Source: Gammaproteobacteria bacterium | GTDB lineage: Bacteria > Pseudomonadota > Gammaproteobacteria > DSM-16500 | Direction: 5' to 3' | DNA: 64,000 nucleotides | NCBI GenBank assembly: GCA_021325575.1 | Contig: JAJPGW010000005.1 | Coordinates: forward strand, 372,001-436,000 | In this document: piece after piece, positions 51,979 to 60,628 of the stretch | Position numbering within the stretch: position 1 is the stretch's first letter | Layout: every line of letters begins with the position of its first letter | Notes under the pieces: model-generated | The model's database searches: none | What the model was told of the DNA's origin: nothing | Seen by the model: only the letters and a program-made list of their open reading frames with translations | Translations under genes and position numbers: made by a program

Positions 51979-54900
51979 GAGGCAAGTACCACTGTTTTAC
52001 GTTCAGTTTGAGCATCGTCCAGGACTTGCTTTTGCCTAGCCTGACGACGACTACCGAACATATTGACAGCTTGATGCGGAGTGACGTGAGTTGGATGCGT
52101 TCTATCCTCATAGAATCTTCTAAAACGTCGAGTTGTATGATTATGTAGTCCGGCTAGCACATGGCCCACTTTTTGTTTACCGGATGCTTTGGCTTTCAAT
52201 AGCGATTCACTGACGCATTCAGGTGTTAACGGAAATTTCGCAAGTGCATTGATTGGTGTTTCAACCAGTGCCGCTTTGGCAACAGCCGCTGTTCCTTGCG
52301 CGACCGTAGTTCCAACTCGAAGTCCTGTGTCGATTGTGCTGACTAGCACACCCAAACTGGTATCCATTAATTTTAACCAAGGTCTCCAAAAATTACTGCC
52401 CGCTTTTGCAGCCATTTCACGTTGGCCCACGCACAGCGCAGCGGGCATTAATAATAAATTAACTACGCTCGCGCCTGCACGGACCACATCACCTGCCGCA
52501 CCAAATGACCAAGCAACGGTATTGGCTAACGCACTACGTTCGCCGGGTTCATGTTGTGTAGATTCATAAAGAAATCCCGCCACTTTTAATCCTGAGAAAA
52601 ATTCAGCAATCACAGGTTGCGTTCCAAAATCACCCCGCACAAATGCAGAAGCCTGACCTAATCCCCAACCAAATCCAGTTGCACCGCCTAACACCGCCAG
52701 AACCACTGGAAGATTACGCCTCACTTCTAACCCTGCTTGGCAAATTGCCGAGTCTGCACCTTCCGCCAGAAATTCAAGGGCCAAGAAAGTAATCGCCTGT
52801 TGAACGGTCGTCGTCGTACCAATGAACTGGAACATCTGACTTTCCGTGGTGGCTTTACTAATCGCGATACTCATATCAATTAATTTATCTGCCATTTGTG
52901 CAGTGAAACCAATGCGCTGATAAAATTCTCTCACCGTCGGTATGGCCGATTCAAATGCGGTCAGACCCGACATCGCTCCAAAAAGCGTACCCACCGTCCA
53001 AATGAACGGCGCTGCTTCATAACGTCTAATAAAAAATCCGCCGAATTGAATTAAAAATTCATCTAAAACAGAATACAGTGTTCGAGGATTCCACGGTTCG
53101 AAGGGTGTAAGCTCTCTTGTTTCTACAGCCGCTTCCAGATCATGACTTCTTTTGCTTTCTGCAGGTACTTCTTCCTGTTTTTTAACCATTTGCATATCGG
53201 TATAAGTAAAATCTCGCTGAAGATCCGTTGCAAACGTTGCTGCGCATTCTTTTGTGCCTTGCCAAGCACCCTTAACCGTCGATCGGGTTGCATCCCACAT
53301 ATATCCCCATACTTTTATAAATGCATGGGAAAATGTTTCATTGGTGGCTTGCACTCGCTCTCTCAGTGTTTCATAAAGTTGGTTAATTAATTGTGCTCGC
53401 GTTAATTTTTCTGTTGTAGAAATTCTTTGATTTATTTCTTCACGTTGCTTAGCACGGCTACAGCATAATAAACGCGCCCAGCCTCGACTGGTGACGGAGT
53501 TTGGTTTTATTTCTGCAACCATTTCTGCTACTTGTTCCGGCGTCGTTAATCCTGCTTTCACACAAATTAATGCGAATAAAACATTTCGCGTATCGCGCTG
53601 CCCGTGCGCCAGATCTGCAGAAGAAATATAACGAGTCCCAGAAAATTGACCCTGATACGCAGGATGCATGCGCCCATAGTTAGGAAATTCAAATGTTTTA
53701 CAACGATGCGTGGCATTCGCTGCGGCTTTTGAAAATTGTCCGTTTGAAGGAAACCATCGACCGCTAATATCCACCAAATCGCCTGCTAGGGTTCCTGATC
53801 CGATAATGTCATTGCCTTGAAAGCGTAACCAATCCGCTAATACGGATTTGGTAAGAGCTATGTCATGAGGATCATTTTTAGATAATTCGACTGTTTGATT
53901 GATGGCTGGATATTTTTCAAGAACTTTTTCAATTTTAGCTTCCAATTCATGAGCTTTCGCCATATCTGCAATGAGGCCTTCTTGATAAGTCTCATAAATA
54001 TTTTTAAACCAGCGCTGTTGCTGTGCAGTTAAACTGCGGTCTTTAGAAATTCGCACTAAACCGTTTATAGCTTCTTGTTGCAACTGAATAATTTCTGCTT
54101 TATATGCTGCTAACTGCTTTTGCAAATCCTGAATACTACCACCATAAGCGGATTCTACGAGTTGCAATGCTCTAAATCGATTAATGACATGTTGGCAAAT
54201 CGCTTCTTTTGCCGCAAAAGTGGCTGTTGTTTCTTCGCGACGAACTAATGCATACAAGGCTTTGCGACGATAATCGCCGTATTCGCCAATTAATTGCGAT
54301 GTAAAGGATTTATCAACTAATCGGCCTTGCACTCGATAATTCAGCGTTGCGCCTAATTCTTGTAAAGCTGCATATTCTTTTTCATCAACGGAAGTGACGA
54401 ATTCTTCCGGGTCTTGGAATCGTCGGCCATTCACAATTCTAAAGGCGGGATTTTGTTGTATGTTTGCTTTAAGATCTTCATGTTCATAATGATGCCTTTC
54501 TGGATAGTATTTTAATTCATTCACTCTTTGAGAATTGGATTTTGCATCGATTCGAACTTCTGTGATTTTTACAAATCGTTCAACTTGGCGGGCTTCTTCG
54601 AGTAATTTTGCAAATGCTTTCATTTTAAGTAGAAAGGTATTAATTGCTTGCTTGCTGCTTTGATCTAAACTTTTTGCTAACGTTGAAATAGCGTGTGATT
54701 CAGCTAAGAGTGCTCCTGAGTCATCTGAAGAGCTCGATCTAGACAAACTTTTTTCAACGTGTTTTATCCATTCTTCAAATGCTTTTACATATTCTCCACG
54801 CTTATTTTTTCTTATTTCAGGATCAGCATTTTCGGTCTCTTTATCATCTTGAAATTCAGGTAATTTACTTCCTATTAGTTTCTCAATTTCTTGTATATGA

Positions 54901-54986
54901 GTCACCACTGCATTTTTATAACGAATAAAATCTGACTCAAATCCATTATCATTAAGAGAAGAAAGATAAGCACTGCGGTTTAACAT
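51975..54986 (-). CDS. Predicted large effector, 1003 residues, coiled N-terminus and hydrophobic C-terminal third
   Basis: I recognise no family. The first about 600 residues are charged and helical with likely coiled coils (a long stretch around residues 270-380). [11 protein letters not shown] segment lies near residue 510. Between about 655 and 860 there are several hydrophobic stretches ([51 protein letters not shown]), compatible with insertion in a host membrane. I chose the ATG at 54986, nine bases after GAGGA, because the predicted -10 of the PmrA-type promoter covers the earlier ATG at 55019. No signal peptide. The box upstream supports an effector. Function unknown. Confidence 0.65.
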   Translation of the reverse strand: MLNRSAYLSSLNDNGFESDFIRYKNAVVTHIQEIEKLIGSKLPEFQDDKETENADPEIRKNKRGEYVKAFEEWIKHVEKSLSRSSSSDDSGALLAESHAISTLAKSLDQSSKQAINTFLLKMKAFAKLLEEARQVERFVKITEVRIDAKSNSQRVNELKYYPERHHYEHEDLKANIQQNPAFRIVNGRRFQDPEEFVTSVDEKEYAALQELGATLNYRVQGRLVDKSFTSQLIGEYGDYRRKALYALVRREETTATFAAKEAICQHVINRFRALQLVESAYGGSIQDLQKQLAAYKAEIIQLQQEAINGLVRISKDRSLTAQQQRWFKNIYETYQEGLIADMAKAHELEAKIEKVLEKYPAINQTVELSKNDPHDIALTKSVLADWLRFQGNDIIGSGTLAGDLVDISGRWFPSNGQFSKAAANATHRCKTFEFPNYGRMHPAYQGQFSGTRYISSADLAHGQRDTRNVLFALICVKAGLTTPEQVAEMVAEIKPNSVTSRGWARLLCCSRAKQREEINQRISTTEKLTRAQLINQLYETLRERVQATNETFSHAFIKVWGYMWDATRSTVKGAWQGTKECAATFATDLQRDFTYTDMQMVKKQEEVPAESKRSHDLEAAVETRELTPFEPWNPRTLYSVLDEFLIQFGGFFIRRYEAAPFIWTVGTLFGAMSGLTAFESAIPTVREFYQRIGFTAQMADKLIDMSIAISKATTESQMFQFIGTTTTVQQAITFLALEFLAEGADSAICQAGLEVRRNLPVVLAVLGGATGFGWGLGQASAFVRGDFGTQPVIAEFFSGLKVAGFLYESTQHEPGERSALANTVAWSFGAAGDVVRAGASVVNLLLMPAALCVGQREMAAKAGSNFWRPWLKLMDTSLGVLVSTIDTGLRVGTTVAQGTAAVAKAALVETPINALAKFPLTPECVSESLLKAKASGKQKVGHVLAGLHNHTTRRFRRFYEDRTHPTHVTPHQAVNMFGSRRQARQKQVLDDAQTERKTVVLAS

Positions 54987-55017
54987 GTTGAGAATTCCTC
55001 GAGATGAAAAAGTAGCC

Positions 55018-55050
55018 ATTTTAAGGGTTATAGCTTAAGGAATTCTTAAC
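55018..55050 (-). promoter_or_regulatory. PmrA-type box and -10 upstream of the 1003-residue effector candidate
   Basis: On the minus strand GTTAAG (55050-55045) and CTTAAG (55039-55034) are 11 bases apart. They are followed after exactly 10 bases by TAAAAT (55023-55018). The position of this -10 decides the start codon of the gene. Confidence 0.68.
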
Positions 55051-55104
55051 CGGATGATCAGATAATGATCAAATTAATGTGGCTTCAGGAACGCTTCCCA
55101 TTAT

Positions 55105-56310
55105 TCATTCGTGGACACGCGTCGCCAACTGTTCGCTTAACTTTTGCCATGGCAGCGCGATGATATCATCATGCAATAACAAAGGATTTTTGCACCGGCA
55201 AATAATATAAACAGGCTTGATGCAATCATATTCCTGCATGAATTTGATAAGATGTTTCGCATCTTGCAAGGTAGGCGTTTCTGTCCATTTCACTTCGATA
55301 GGTAAATATTTTTTAGCAATCTCGAGGACATAATCTATTTCGGGCCCGTCGTGATCACGCCAATATCGCAATGTCGCATCGGGTATCATTTTATTTCGCA
55401 AAAAACGTAAAAGCTCTAAGCCAATAAATTGCTCGAATAATTGTCCTAATGTTTTGGAAGAAAGTTGCGAACCTTCTCTTGCAGCAATGCGGCGAATACC
55501 CATATCAAAAAGAAGATATTTAGGTGTTTTAGTTAAACGTTTACGTGTTTTTGTATCGGTAATCGGCATGATACGCTCTGCGACCAAGCAATCTTCTAAC
55601 ACATTAAAATATTCAGTAATGGTGTGTCTGTTGATGCCTAATTCTTGCGACAATTTATTTATATTAATTTGATTGCCTGCTTCGATTGCTGCTAATTCCA
55701 GAAAACGAGCAAAACTACCTAATTCACGGACTAAAGCTTCACTGCGTATTTCTTCTTCCAAATAATTTACGACATACGCTTCTAAATCTGTTTGTTTTAC
55801 AGCAGAATTATTTTCTAAATAAATGCGTGGCAAACTTCCGTAAACCAACAACGATTCTAAATTTGTGGTTGTCGCTATCTCACCTAACGATAAAGGATCA
55901 AGATGAAGATTAACGACCCTGCCAGGTAATAAATTAAATTGTGGATGACGTCGCAACTTGCGGACAGAAGATCCTGTGATGATGAATATCGCTTCATCAT
56001 TATCAATTAATAATTGAATAACATCCATCAAGACGGGAACTTTTTGAATTTCATCAATAATGACAAGCGGTAATTTCTTTAAAGGAGCTAAACGTTTGTG
56101 GGCCAGAATTTCCTGACGAAGTAAGTTAGGTGATTTTTCAAATCGTAGGCGAATTTCTGGATCTAACAGGGTATAGGATAAATCAGCACCATCGAGATGC
56201 TTAAGCAAAGTGGTTTTGCCCGTTTGACGTGCTCCGAGTAATAATATGCTTTTGCCCCGAGCCAAGGTTTGCTGAATAAGAGGCTCAATAACCCGTTGAA
56301 TATACTGCAT
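55105..56310 (-). CDS. AAA ATPase with DUF4143 C-terminus, second of two
   Basis: The 401-residue protein has Walker A LLGARQTGKTTLLKHL (about residue 24), Walker B LPLVIIDEIQKVP (about 84) and FIITGSSVRKLRR. A winged-helix segment (NKLSQELGINRHTITEYFNV, about 221) is followed by a PD-(D/E)XK-like tail DYVLEIAKKYLPIEVKW, the full AAA_14/DUF4143 layout. The biological role is unknown. It has an inverted repeat operator upstream, as does the relative at 35247, though with a different sequence. Confidence 0.85.
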   Translation of the reverse strand: MQYIQRVIEPLIQQTLARGKSILLLGARQTGKTTLLKHLDGADLSYTLLDPEIRLRFEKSPNLLRQEILAHKRLAPLKKLPLVIIDEIQKVPVLMDVIQLLIDNDEAIFIITGSSVRKLRRHPQFNLLPGRVVNLHLDPLSLGEIATTTNLESLLVYGSLPRIYLENNSAVKQTDLEAYVVNYLEEEIRSEALVRELGSFARFLELAAIEAGNQININKLSQELGINRHTITEYFNVLEDCLVAERIMPITDTKTRKRLTKTPKYLLFDMGIRRIAAREGSQLSSKTLGQLFEQFIGLELLRFLRNKMIPDATLRYWRDHDGPEIDYVLEIAKKYLPIEVKWTETPTLQDAKHLIKFMQEYDCIKPVYIICRCKNPLLLHDDIIALPWQKLSEQLATRVHE

Positions 56311-56321
56311 ATCCTTGTTTT

Positions 56322-56353
56322 CCGAAAATTGTCGATATAATTACAATTTTCGG
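56322..56353. promoter_or_regulatory. Inverted-repeat operator before the second DUF4143 ATPase gene
   Basis: CCGAAAATTGT (56322-56332) and ACAATTTTCGG (56343-56353) form a perfect 11-bp inverted repeat with a 10-base spacer, 12-43 bases before the ATG. A TTGACA hexamer lies further upstream on the minus strand (56373-56368), so the repeat overlaps the likely transcript start. Related AATTGT/ACAATT pieces occur in the next 40 bases. Confidence 0.6.
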
Positions 56354-56456
56354 CGAAATTTGTAATTTTGTCAACAATTTTAGTAAATTACAATATTAGA
56401 CGACAGACTCTCTGCCTTAGTTACTTAATCAGTTAAGCATTATAAAAAGAAGGGAT

Positions 56457-57047
56457 TTAATCTTTATTCTTTATAAGATTTTCTTTTAACAAGTCTGCTT
56501 TTAAATTTTGATACAATGAATCAAAGGTTTGACTAAAAATAAAATGTGGGTATTTTGTTTTCTCTAAATCAGCAATCGTCAAATTAAAAGGAATGTAGGA
56601 TTGTTTTGATTGAAGACGCTGAAAGATTGGGCATATTGCATCAGCAGCTTTTGCAATTTTTGCTTCAATGCTTTTTTTGTCTTCAAACTCGTACCATAAG
56701 TCATGCAACTGTTTCCCAAATTCAGGATTTATTGCCATCAGTTTTTTTAGTGCTTCAGCTTCAATTTTTTCCTTGTTTTTTCTCGCCTCAATATCAAATG
56801 CCATTACATCGCCAGCATAAATTTCCACGATATCATGAATAAGCGCCAATTTAATTGTTTTTAGTTCATCGATGTTACCAAATTCTTTTTTGAGCTCATC
56901 CATGAGTATTAGTGTAATCATACTAGCTGACCACGAATGTTCAGCCGTACTTTCTTTTCGTTCAGGAAGTGTACTGGTATTTCGAAAAACAAGTTTAAGC
57001 TTGTTCATTTCTAAAATTAATTGATAGACCCTTGAAATATTTTTCAT
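56457..57047 (-). CDS. HD-domain phosphohydrolase (YfbR/HDDC2-like)
   Basis: The 196-residue protein has the HD metal site: the first histidine in STAEHSWSASM (about residue 36), HDIVEIYAGD (His-Asp about 70) and a distal aspartate in KAADAICPIF (about 135). This spacing is that of YfbR-like 5'-deoxynucleotidases. It probably hydrolyses nucleoside monophosphates. The substrate cannot be fixed. An AAGGAA site precedes the ATG. Confidence 0.85.
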   Translation of the reverse strand: MKNISRVYQLILEMNKLKLVFRNTSTLPERKESTAEHSWSASMITLILMDELKKEFGNIDELKTIKLALIHDIVEIYAGDVMAFDIEARKNKEKIEAEALKKLMAINPEFGKQLHDLWYEFEDKKSIEAKIAKAADAICPIFQRLQSKQSYIPFNLTIADLEKTKYPHFIFSQTFDSLYQNLKADLLKENLIKNKD

Positions 57048-57140
57048 TAAATTTCCTTACTTCCCATACATTTTCCAGTCACAAATGTGAATGCGCTTTA
57101 TTTTCTATAAAAATGCACAACCTGATTTTACAAAATAAAA

Positions 57141-58307
57141 TCAATTTGCGATATATTCTCTGCTGAGCCCACTTTTACGTTCATGGCGAGCGATTGCCAG
57201 CATGACGAGGCGGGTCAGTAACTCTTGATAAGGAATGCCGGAGGCGGCCATCATTTTGGGGTACATGCTGATTGAAGTGAAGCCGGGGATGGTATTTACT
57301 TCGTTAAAATAAATTTGATTAGTGCCACGCTCTAAAAATAAATCGACCCGCGCCATGCCTTCGCAATCGAGAGTGCGGAAAATGGTTTTGGCGGTTTCTT
57401 GAGTGGCTTTTTGGATGTCTTCTGAAACGGAAGCAGGAATTAATAAGTCTGCGCCATTTTCATCGAGATATTTTGCTGCATAAGAATAAAATTCGTGATT
57501 ATTGGGTCGCACTTCACCGACTTTGCTAACGATTGGATCGGCACCGTATTCTTCGGATTCAAGAACCGCCACTTCCAGTTCAATCGCGTCAATTCCTTTT
57601 TCGATAATAATTTTTAAATCGTAACGCAACGCGTCTTCGATAGCGGCTGCGACATCGGCCGCTTTTTTTACTTTTGATACGCCAACACTGGAACCTGTGT
57701 TCGCCGGTTTCACAAAAATAGGATATTCAAAATTTTGTTCGATGTAGTGTAAGATTTGTTTGGATTGTTTTTTCCATTGGCTTTGGTTAATCACAAAAAA
57801 TGGCGCAACTGGAATGCCGGCACTTTTTGCTAATCGTTTGGAAATATCTTTGTCCATTCCCACCGCAGAAGAAAGCACGCCACAACCCACATAAGGCACA
57901 TCGGCTAATTCTAATAATCCCTGCACGGTACCATCTTCACAAAGCACACCATGAATGACAGGAAAAACCACATCAAACATGCGTTCAGATGCTTTGGATT
58001 GAGAAATAATTTGATTCGGTTGTAACACTTGTAATTTTTTGCCGATTAAATCGGGATTAAATAACATCCGATCGGCATCACGCTGCAACGAAAGCATTTT
58101 TTTAGAAGCAGGTGTGTTTAATTCTTTTTTAATAATATCATCACCCAAAAACCAGGCGCCGGCTTTATCAATACCGATGGGAACCACTTCGAATAAGTTG
58201 CGATCAAGATTTTGGATTACATTGGTTGCCGAAACGAGAGAAACTTCATGCTCACCAGAGCGTCCGCCGTATAGGACGGCTACTCGGATTTTTTTTTGAT
58301 TGTTCAT
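57141..58307 (-). CDS. ddl: D-alanine-D-alanine ligase
   Basis: Ddl joins two D-alanines for the peptidoglycan stem peptide. The 388-residue protein has the N-terminal GGRSGEHEVSLVSA, HGVLCEDGTVQGLLEL (about residue 118), the ATP-grasp lysine strand FVKPANTGSSVGVSK and the C-terminal EVNTIPGFTSISMYPKM. Residues are slightly longer than the B form (about 306), so this is the A/VanA-like long form. It stands alone, outside the mur cluster. Confidence 0.95.
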   Translation of the reverse strand: MNNQKKIRVAVLYGGRSGEHEVSLVSATNVIQNLDRNLFEVVPIGIDKAGAWFLGDDIIKKELNTPASKKMLSLQRDADRMLFNPDLIGKKLQVLQPNQIISQSKASERMFDVVFPVIHGVLCEDGTVQGLLELADVPYVGCGVLSSAVGMDKDISKRLAKSAGIPVAPFFVINQSQWKKQSKQILHYIEQNFEYPIFVKPANTGSSVGVSKVKKAADVAAAIEDALRYDLKIIIEKGIDAIELEVAVLESEEYGADPIVSKVGEVRPNNHEFYSYAAKYLDENGADLLIPASVSEDIQKATQETAKTIFRTLDCEGMARVDLFLERGTNQIYFNEVNTIPGFTSISMYPKMMAASGIPYQELLTRLVMLAIARHERKSGLSREYIAN

Positions 58308-58339
58308 ACTATAACAAACCCACTTTGTACTAAACCGCC

Positions 58340-58376
58340 GCTACAGCGTAACAGGACGAACCCGTTGCGCCGTAGC
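58340..58376. repeat. Short imperfect hairpin between ddl and the lipoprotein gene
   Basis: GCTACAGCGTAAC (58340-58352) and GTTGCGCCGTAGC (58364-58376) pair with two non-Watson-Crick positions around the loop AGGACGAACCC. It could be the terminator or processing site of the lipoprotein transcript, or a small repeat. No T run follows on the minus strand, and no second copy is seen in the window. Confidence 0.55.
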
Positions 58377-58394
58377 ACGCAGTGCGAAGGCGAA

Positions 58395-58547
58395 TTAATG
58401 GCATTCACCTTTGTAATCATGATGGCATCCACAAGGTGCAGCAGGTTGCGCGCAGCAGGTTGGTTGTTGTGGTTGGCAGCAGCTTGAGCAGCTGATTAAT
58501 GAGAAAGAAGCTGCGATAACGCTTAACAATAATACTAATTTTTTCAT
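58395..58547 (-). CDS. Small cysteine-rich lipoprotein (50 residues)
   Basis: Translating the minus strand from the ATG at 58547 gives MKKLVLLLSVIAASFSLISC, a lipoprotein signal with lipobox LISC. A short mature part with eight cysteines after the lipid-bearing one (SSCCQPQQPTCCAQPAAPC then GCHHDYKGECH) follows. A GGAGATCAG site stands just upstream. It is related in layout and end motif (YKGE-C) to the product of 27234-27356. Its histidines and cysteines suggest metal binding. Function unknown. Confidence 0.85.
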   Translation of the reverse strand: MKKLVLLLSVIAASFSLISCSSCCQPQQPTCCAQPAAPCGCHHDYKGECH

Positions 58548-58650
58548 TTTCTGATCTCCAGATAAAGGTTAATTCCTAGTGTAGAAAGACAGAAATATAC
58601 CTTGTTATCGTTGTAAATTCTACATTTTTCCATCATCCCCAAATAATTTA

Positions 58651-58827
58651 TGATCAGCGTGGTTAGAAAAAAAATCGAGTTGGGGTTTTTCGATTATATA
58701 CAGGGTGGCAGAGGAAAATTTTTTTCGCAGGTGTCCTGCGAAAAAAATTTTCCTCTGACAGGACCCTAGTCCAAAAATCTTTTATCGAAAAACCCCAACT
58801 GGATTTTTTTTCTAACCACGCTGATCA
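58651..58827. repeat. Large nested hairpin element, copy B
   Basis: Outer arms 58651-58694 and 58784-58827 are 44-bp inverted repeats with one mismatch (G at 58677 opposite G at 58801). GGGT (58703-58706) pairs with ACCC (58763-58766), and a perfect 23-bp inner stem (58709-58731 with 58735-58757) closes on TGT. The internal loop GG / ACAGG is identical to copy A at 20704-20875. Shared sequence is limited to TCAGCG near the outer ends, AGTTG, TTTTTCGAT/ATCGAAAAA at the inner ends of the outer arms, GGGTGGCA and TGACAGGACCC. It occupies the 365-bp gap between the divergent genes starting at 58547 and 58913. The remaining bases of that gap show nothing else I can name. Confidence 0.95.
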
Positions 58828-58912
58828 ACAATTACCCAGAACCTTTGACAAAGGGTAATAAAAGAAAGAAAATACACACTATAAAGATTTATCAAAATGC
58901 GGACCACTGAAA

Positions 58913-59620
58913 ATGATGAAAACAAATTTTAAATACATGTTCTTTTTATTTACACTTCTAGGAGTAGTTGGTTTCGGACCTTTTTACTATTATGCAAACA
59001 CCGAACCCCAAGGATCACGCGAATGGGTTGATTCAGAAGCCAAGATAATTAGTGAACAAGCCGATAATTTTGACTCGACTGTTTTAAAAAAAGGATTAAT
59101 TGCCTATTTGAAAGCCCGCCACGAAGGGCTCGATTCAAAACAAATTTTAACGCTCATCGACTATGACAAACCTTCCACTGAAAAAAGATTACTGGTTGTT
59201 GACCTAAAAACAAACAAAGTATTATTTAATACCTATGTGTCACATGGAAAAAACAGCGGCAGTGTCACACCTACCTCTTTCTCAAATCAACCAGGAAGTT
59301 TAAAATCAAGCGTAGGGGTTTTTATCACAACGGGTGACCCTTATGTTGGGAGTAATGGTTACTCATTGCGTTTGATTGGTTTGGAACCCGGGATCAATGA
59401 TAATGCTTACCGACGTTCCATTGTAGTCCATGGCGCGTGGTATGTTAGTCCCGAAACCATCCAACGATACGGCGCACTCGGCCGAAGTTGGGGCTGTCCT
59501 GCTGTGAGTGATCGATTGGCACGACCACTGATTAATACGATCAAGGAACATACGCTGGTTTTTGTTTATTCCGATTATGATCGCTGGTGGTTACATAATT
59601 CAAGTTTTTTACCCGGTTAA
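58913..59620 (+). CDS. Exported murein L,D-transpeptidase-like protein (YkuD_2 type)
   Basis: The 235-residue protein has an N-terminal signal/anchor (YMFFLFTLLGVVGFGPF). Its catalytic segment is VVHGAWYVSPETIQRYGAL then GRSWGCPAV, with the histidine and cysteine of the L,D-transpeptidase catalytic family. It would cross-link or edit peptidoglycan in the periplasm. An alternative role is anchoring proteins to peptidoglycan. It lies 15 bp before a second L,D-transpeptidase gene and is probably cotranscribed. Confidence 0.85.
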   Translation: MMKTNFKYMFFLFTLLGVVGFGPFYYYANTEPQGSREWVDSEAKIISEQADNFDSTVLKKGLIAYLKARHEGLDSKQILTLIDYDKPSTEKRLLVVDLKTNKVLFNTYVSHGKNSGSVTPTSFSNQPGSLKSSVGVFITTGDPYVGSNGYSLRLIGLEPGINDNAYRRSIVVHGAWYVSPETIQRYGALGRSWGCPAVSDRLARPLINTIKEHTLVFVYSDYDRWWLHNSSFLPG

Positions 59621-59635
59621 AAAAGGATTTTCGCG

Positions 59636-60541
59636 ATGCGAAAAAATCTACTACTTGCAGTGGCATTCGTCTTTGTTCCTTTGCAAGTTTTGTTTGCTAA
59701 TCAATATACCTTGCCGACTGGCGGCAATGATGTCATTGGTGATGTGCGTTACCAACCTGCCTTATCGAGTGATTCAGTGGTGACGATCGCTCAACAAAAT
59801 AATGTGGGCGTGAATGCGGTACTGAATGCTAATCCCGGTTTAACAGAGGATCAACCCCTGACCAATAACGAGAATGTGAAAATTCCTGGTGAATTTTTGC
59901 TGCCGCCGCTACCGCATAATGGCATTGTGATTAATCTCGCTGAAATGCGTATGTATTTTTATCCGGGTGATGGAACGGTGATGACTTTTCCGATTGGCAT
60001 CGGCAAAGTGGGCAAAACCATTCCGATGGGCGGCACTCGCGTAACACGAAAAGTGGTTAACCCAACTTGGATTCCGCCGGAAGATATCCGTGCATTTAAC
60101 CGCGATAAAGGCATAGACCTTCCTCATGCGATGGGACCTGGGCCCGATAATCCCTTGGGACCTTATGCGATTTATTTAAAAGTCCCGACTTATTTGATTC
60201 ACAGCACGATCTTTCCCGAAAGTATCGGCCGTCGCGCGAGCTTCGGTTGTATTCGTATGCATGAAAGTGATATTCGACAATTTTTCCCATTGGTTAAACC
60301 GGGCACCCCCGTTGCGATTGTGAATATGCCCGCAAAAGTGGGTTGGAAAGGCGATCGCATTTATCTTGAAACACATCCTAATCTTGAGGAGCATCCTGAT
60401 CCAGGTATCTCCGGCATTGTTGATTCGATTGATCGATCGATGCCTGAGAAGGGTGTGACGTTGGTTAATTGGCAGGCCGTTGCTTATCTTTCGGAGCAAA
60501 GGGACGGAATACCGCATGAAATTGGCATTAAAGTAAAATAA
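59636..60541 (+). CDS. L,D-transpeptidase with LysM-like domain (ErfK/YbiS type)
   Basis: The 301-residue protein has a signal peptide (KNLLLAVAFVFVPLQVLFA). A LysM-like peptidoglycan-binding segment follows (SVVTIAQQNNVGVNAVLNAN, residues 47-80). The YkuD catalytic domain has YLIHSTIFPESIGRRASFGC then IRMHESDI, with Cys about 201. It makes 3-3 cross-links or attaches a Braun-type lipoprotein. Tandem with the upstream transpeptidase. Confidence 0.94.
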   Translation: MRKNLLLAVAFVFVPLQVLFANQYTLPTGGNDVIGDVRYQPALSSDSVVTIAQQNNVGVNAVLNANPGLTEDQPLTNNENVKIPGEFLLPPLPHNGIVINLAEMRMYFYPGDGTVMTFPIGIGKVGKTIPMGGTRVTRKVVNPTWIPPEDIRAFNRDKGIDLPHAMGPGPDNPLGPYAIYLKVPTYLIHSTIFPESIGRRASFGCIRMHESDIRQFFPLVKPGTPVAIVNMPAKVGWKGDRIYLETHPNLEEHPDPGISGIVDSIDRSMPEKGVTLVNWQAVAYLSEQRDGIPHEIGIKVK

Positions 60542-60628
60542 TTTACCAAGTATCTGTAATTACTCATAAATTTTTGAGCAATAAATGGGCTATACTATTT
60601 TTATAGTCCATTTTTGAGGTTATTATTG

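Noticed and set aside
58340-58376. tRNA-like structure
   Set aside because: Only one hairpin is present, with no cloverleaf arms or CCA-type end.
58651-58827. Retron-type msr/msd RNA
   Set aside because: The nested hairpin with end repeats looks superficially like a retron ncRNA, but no reverse transcriptase gene lies next to either copy, and no branching-guanosine layout can be seen.
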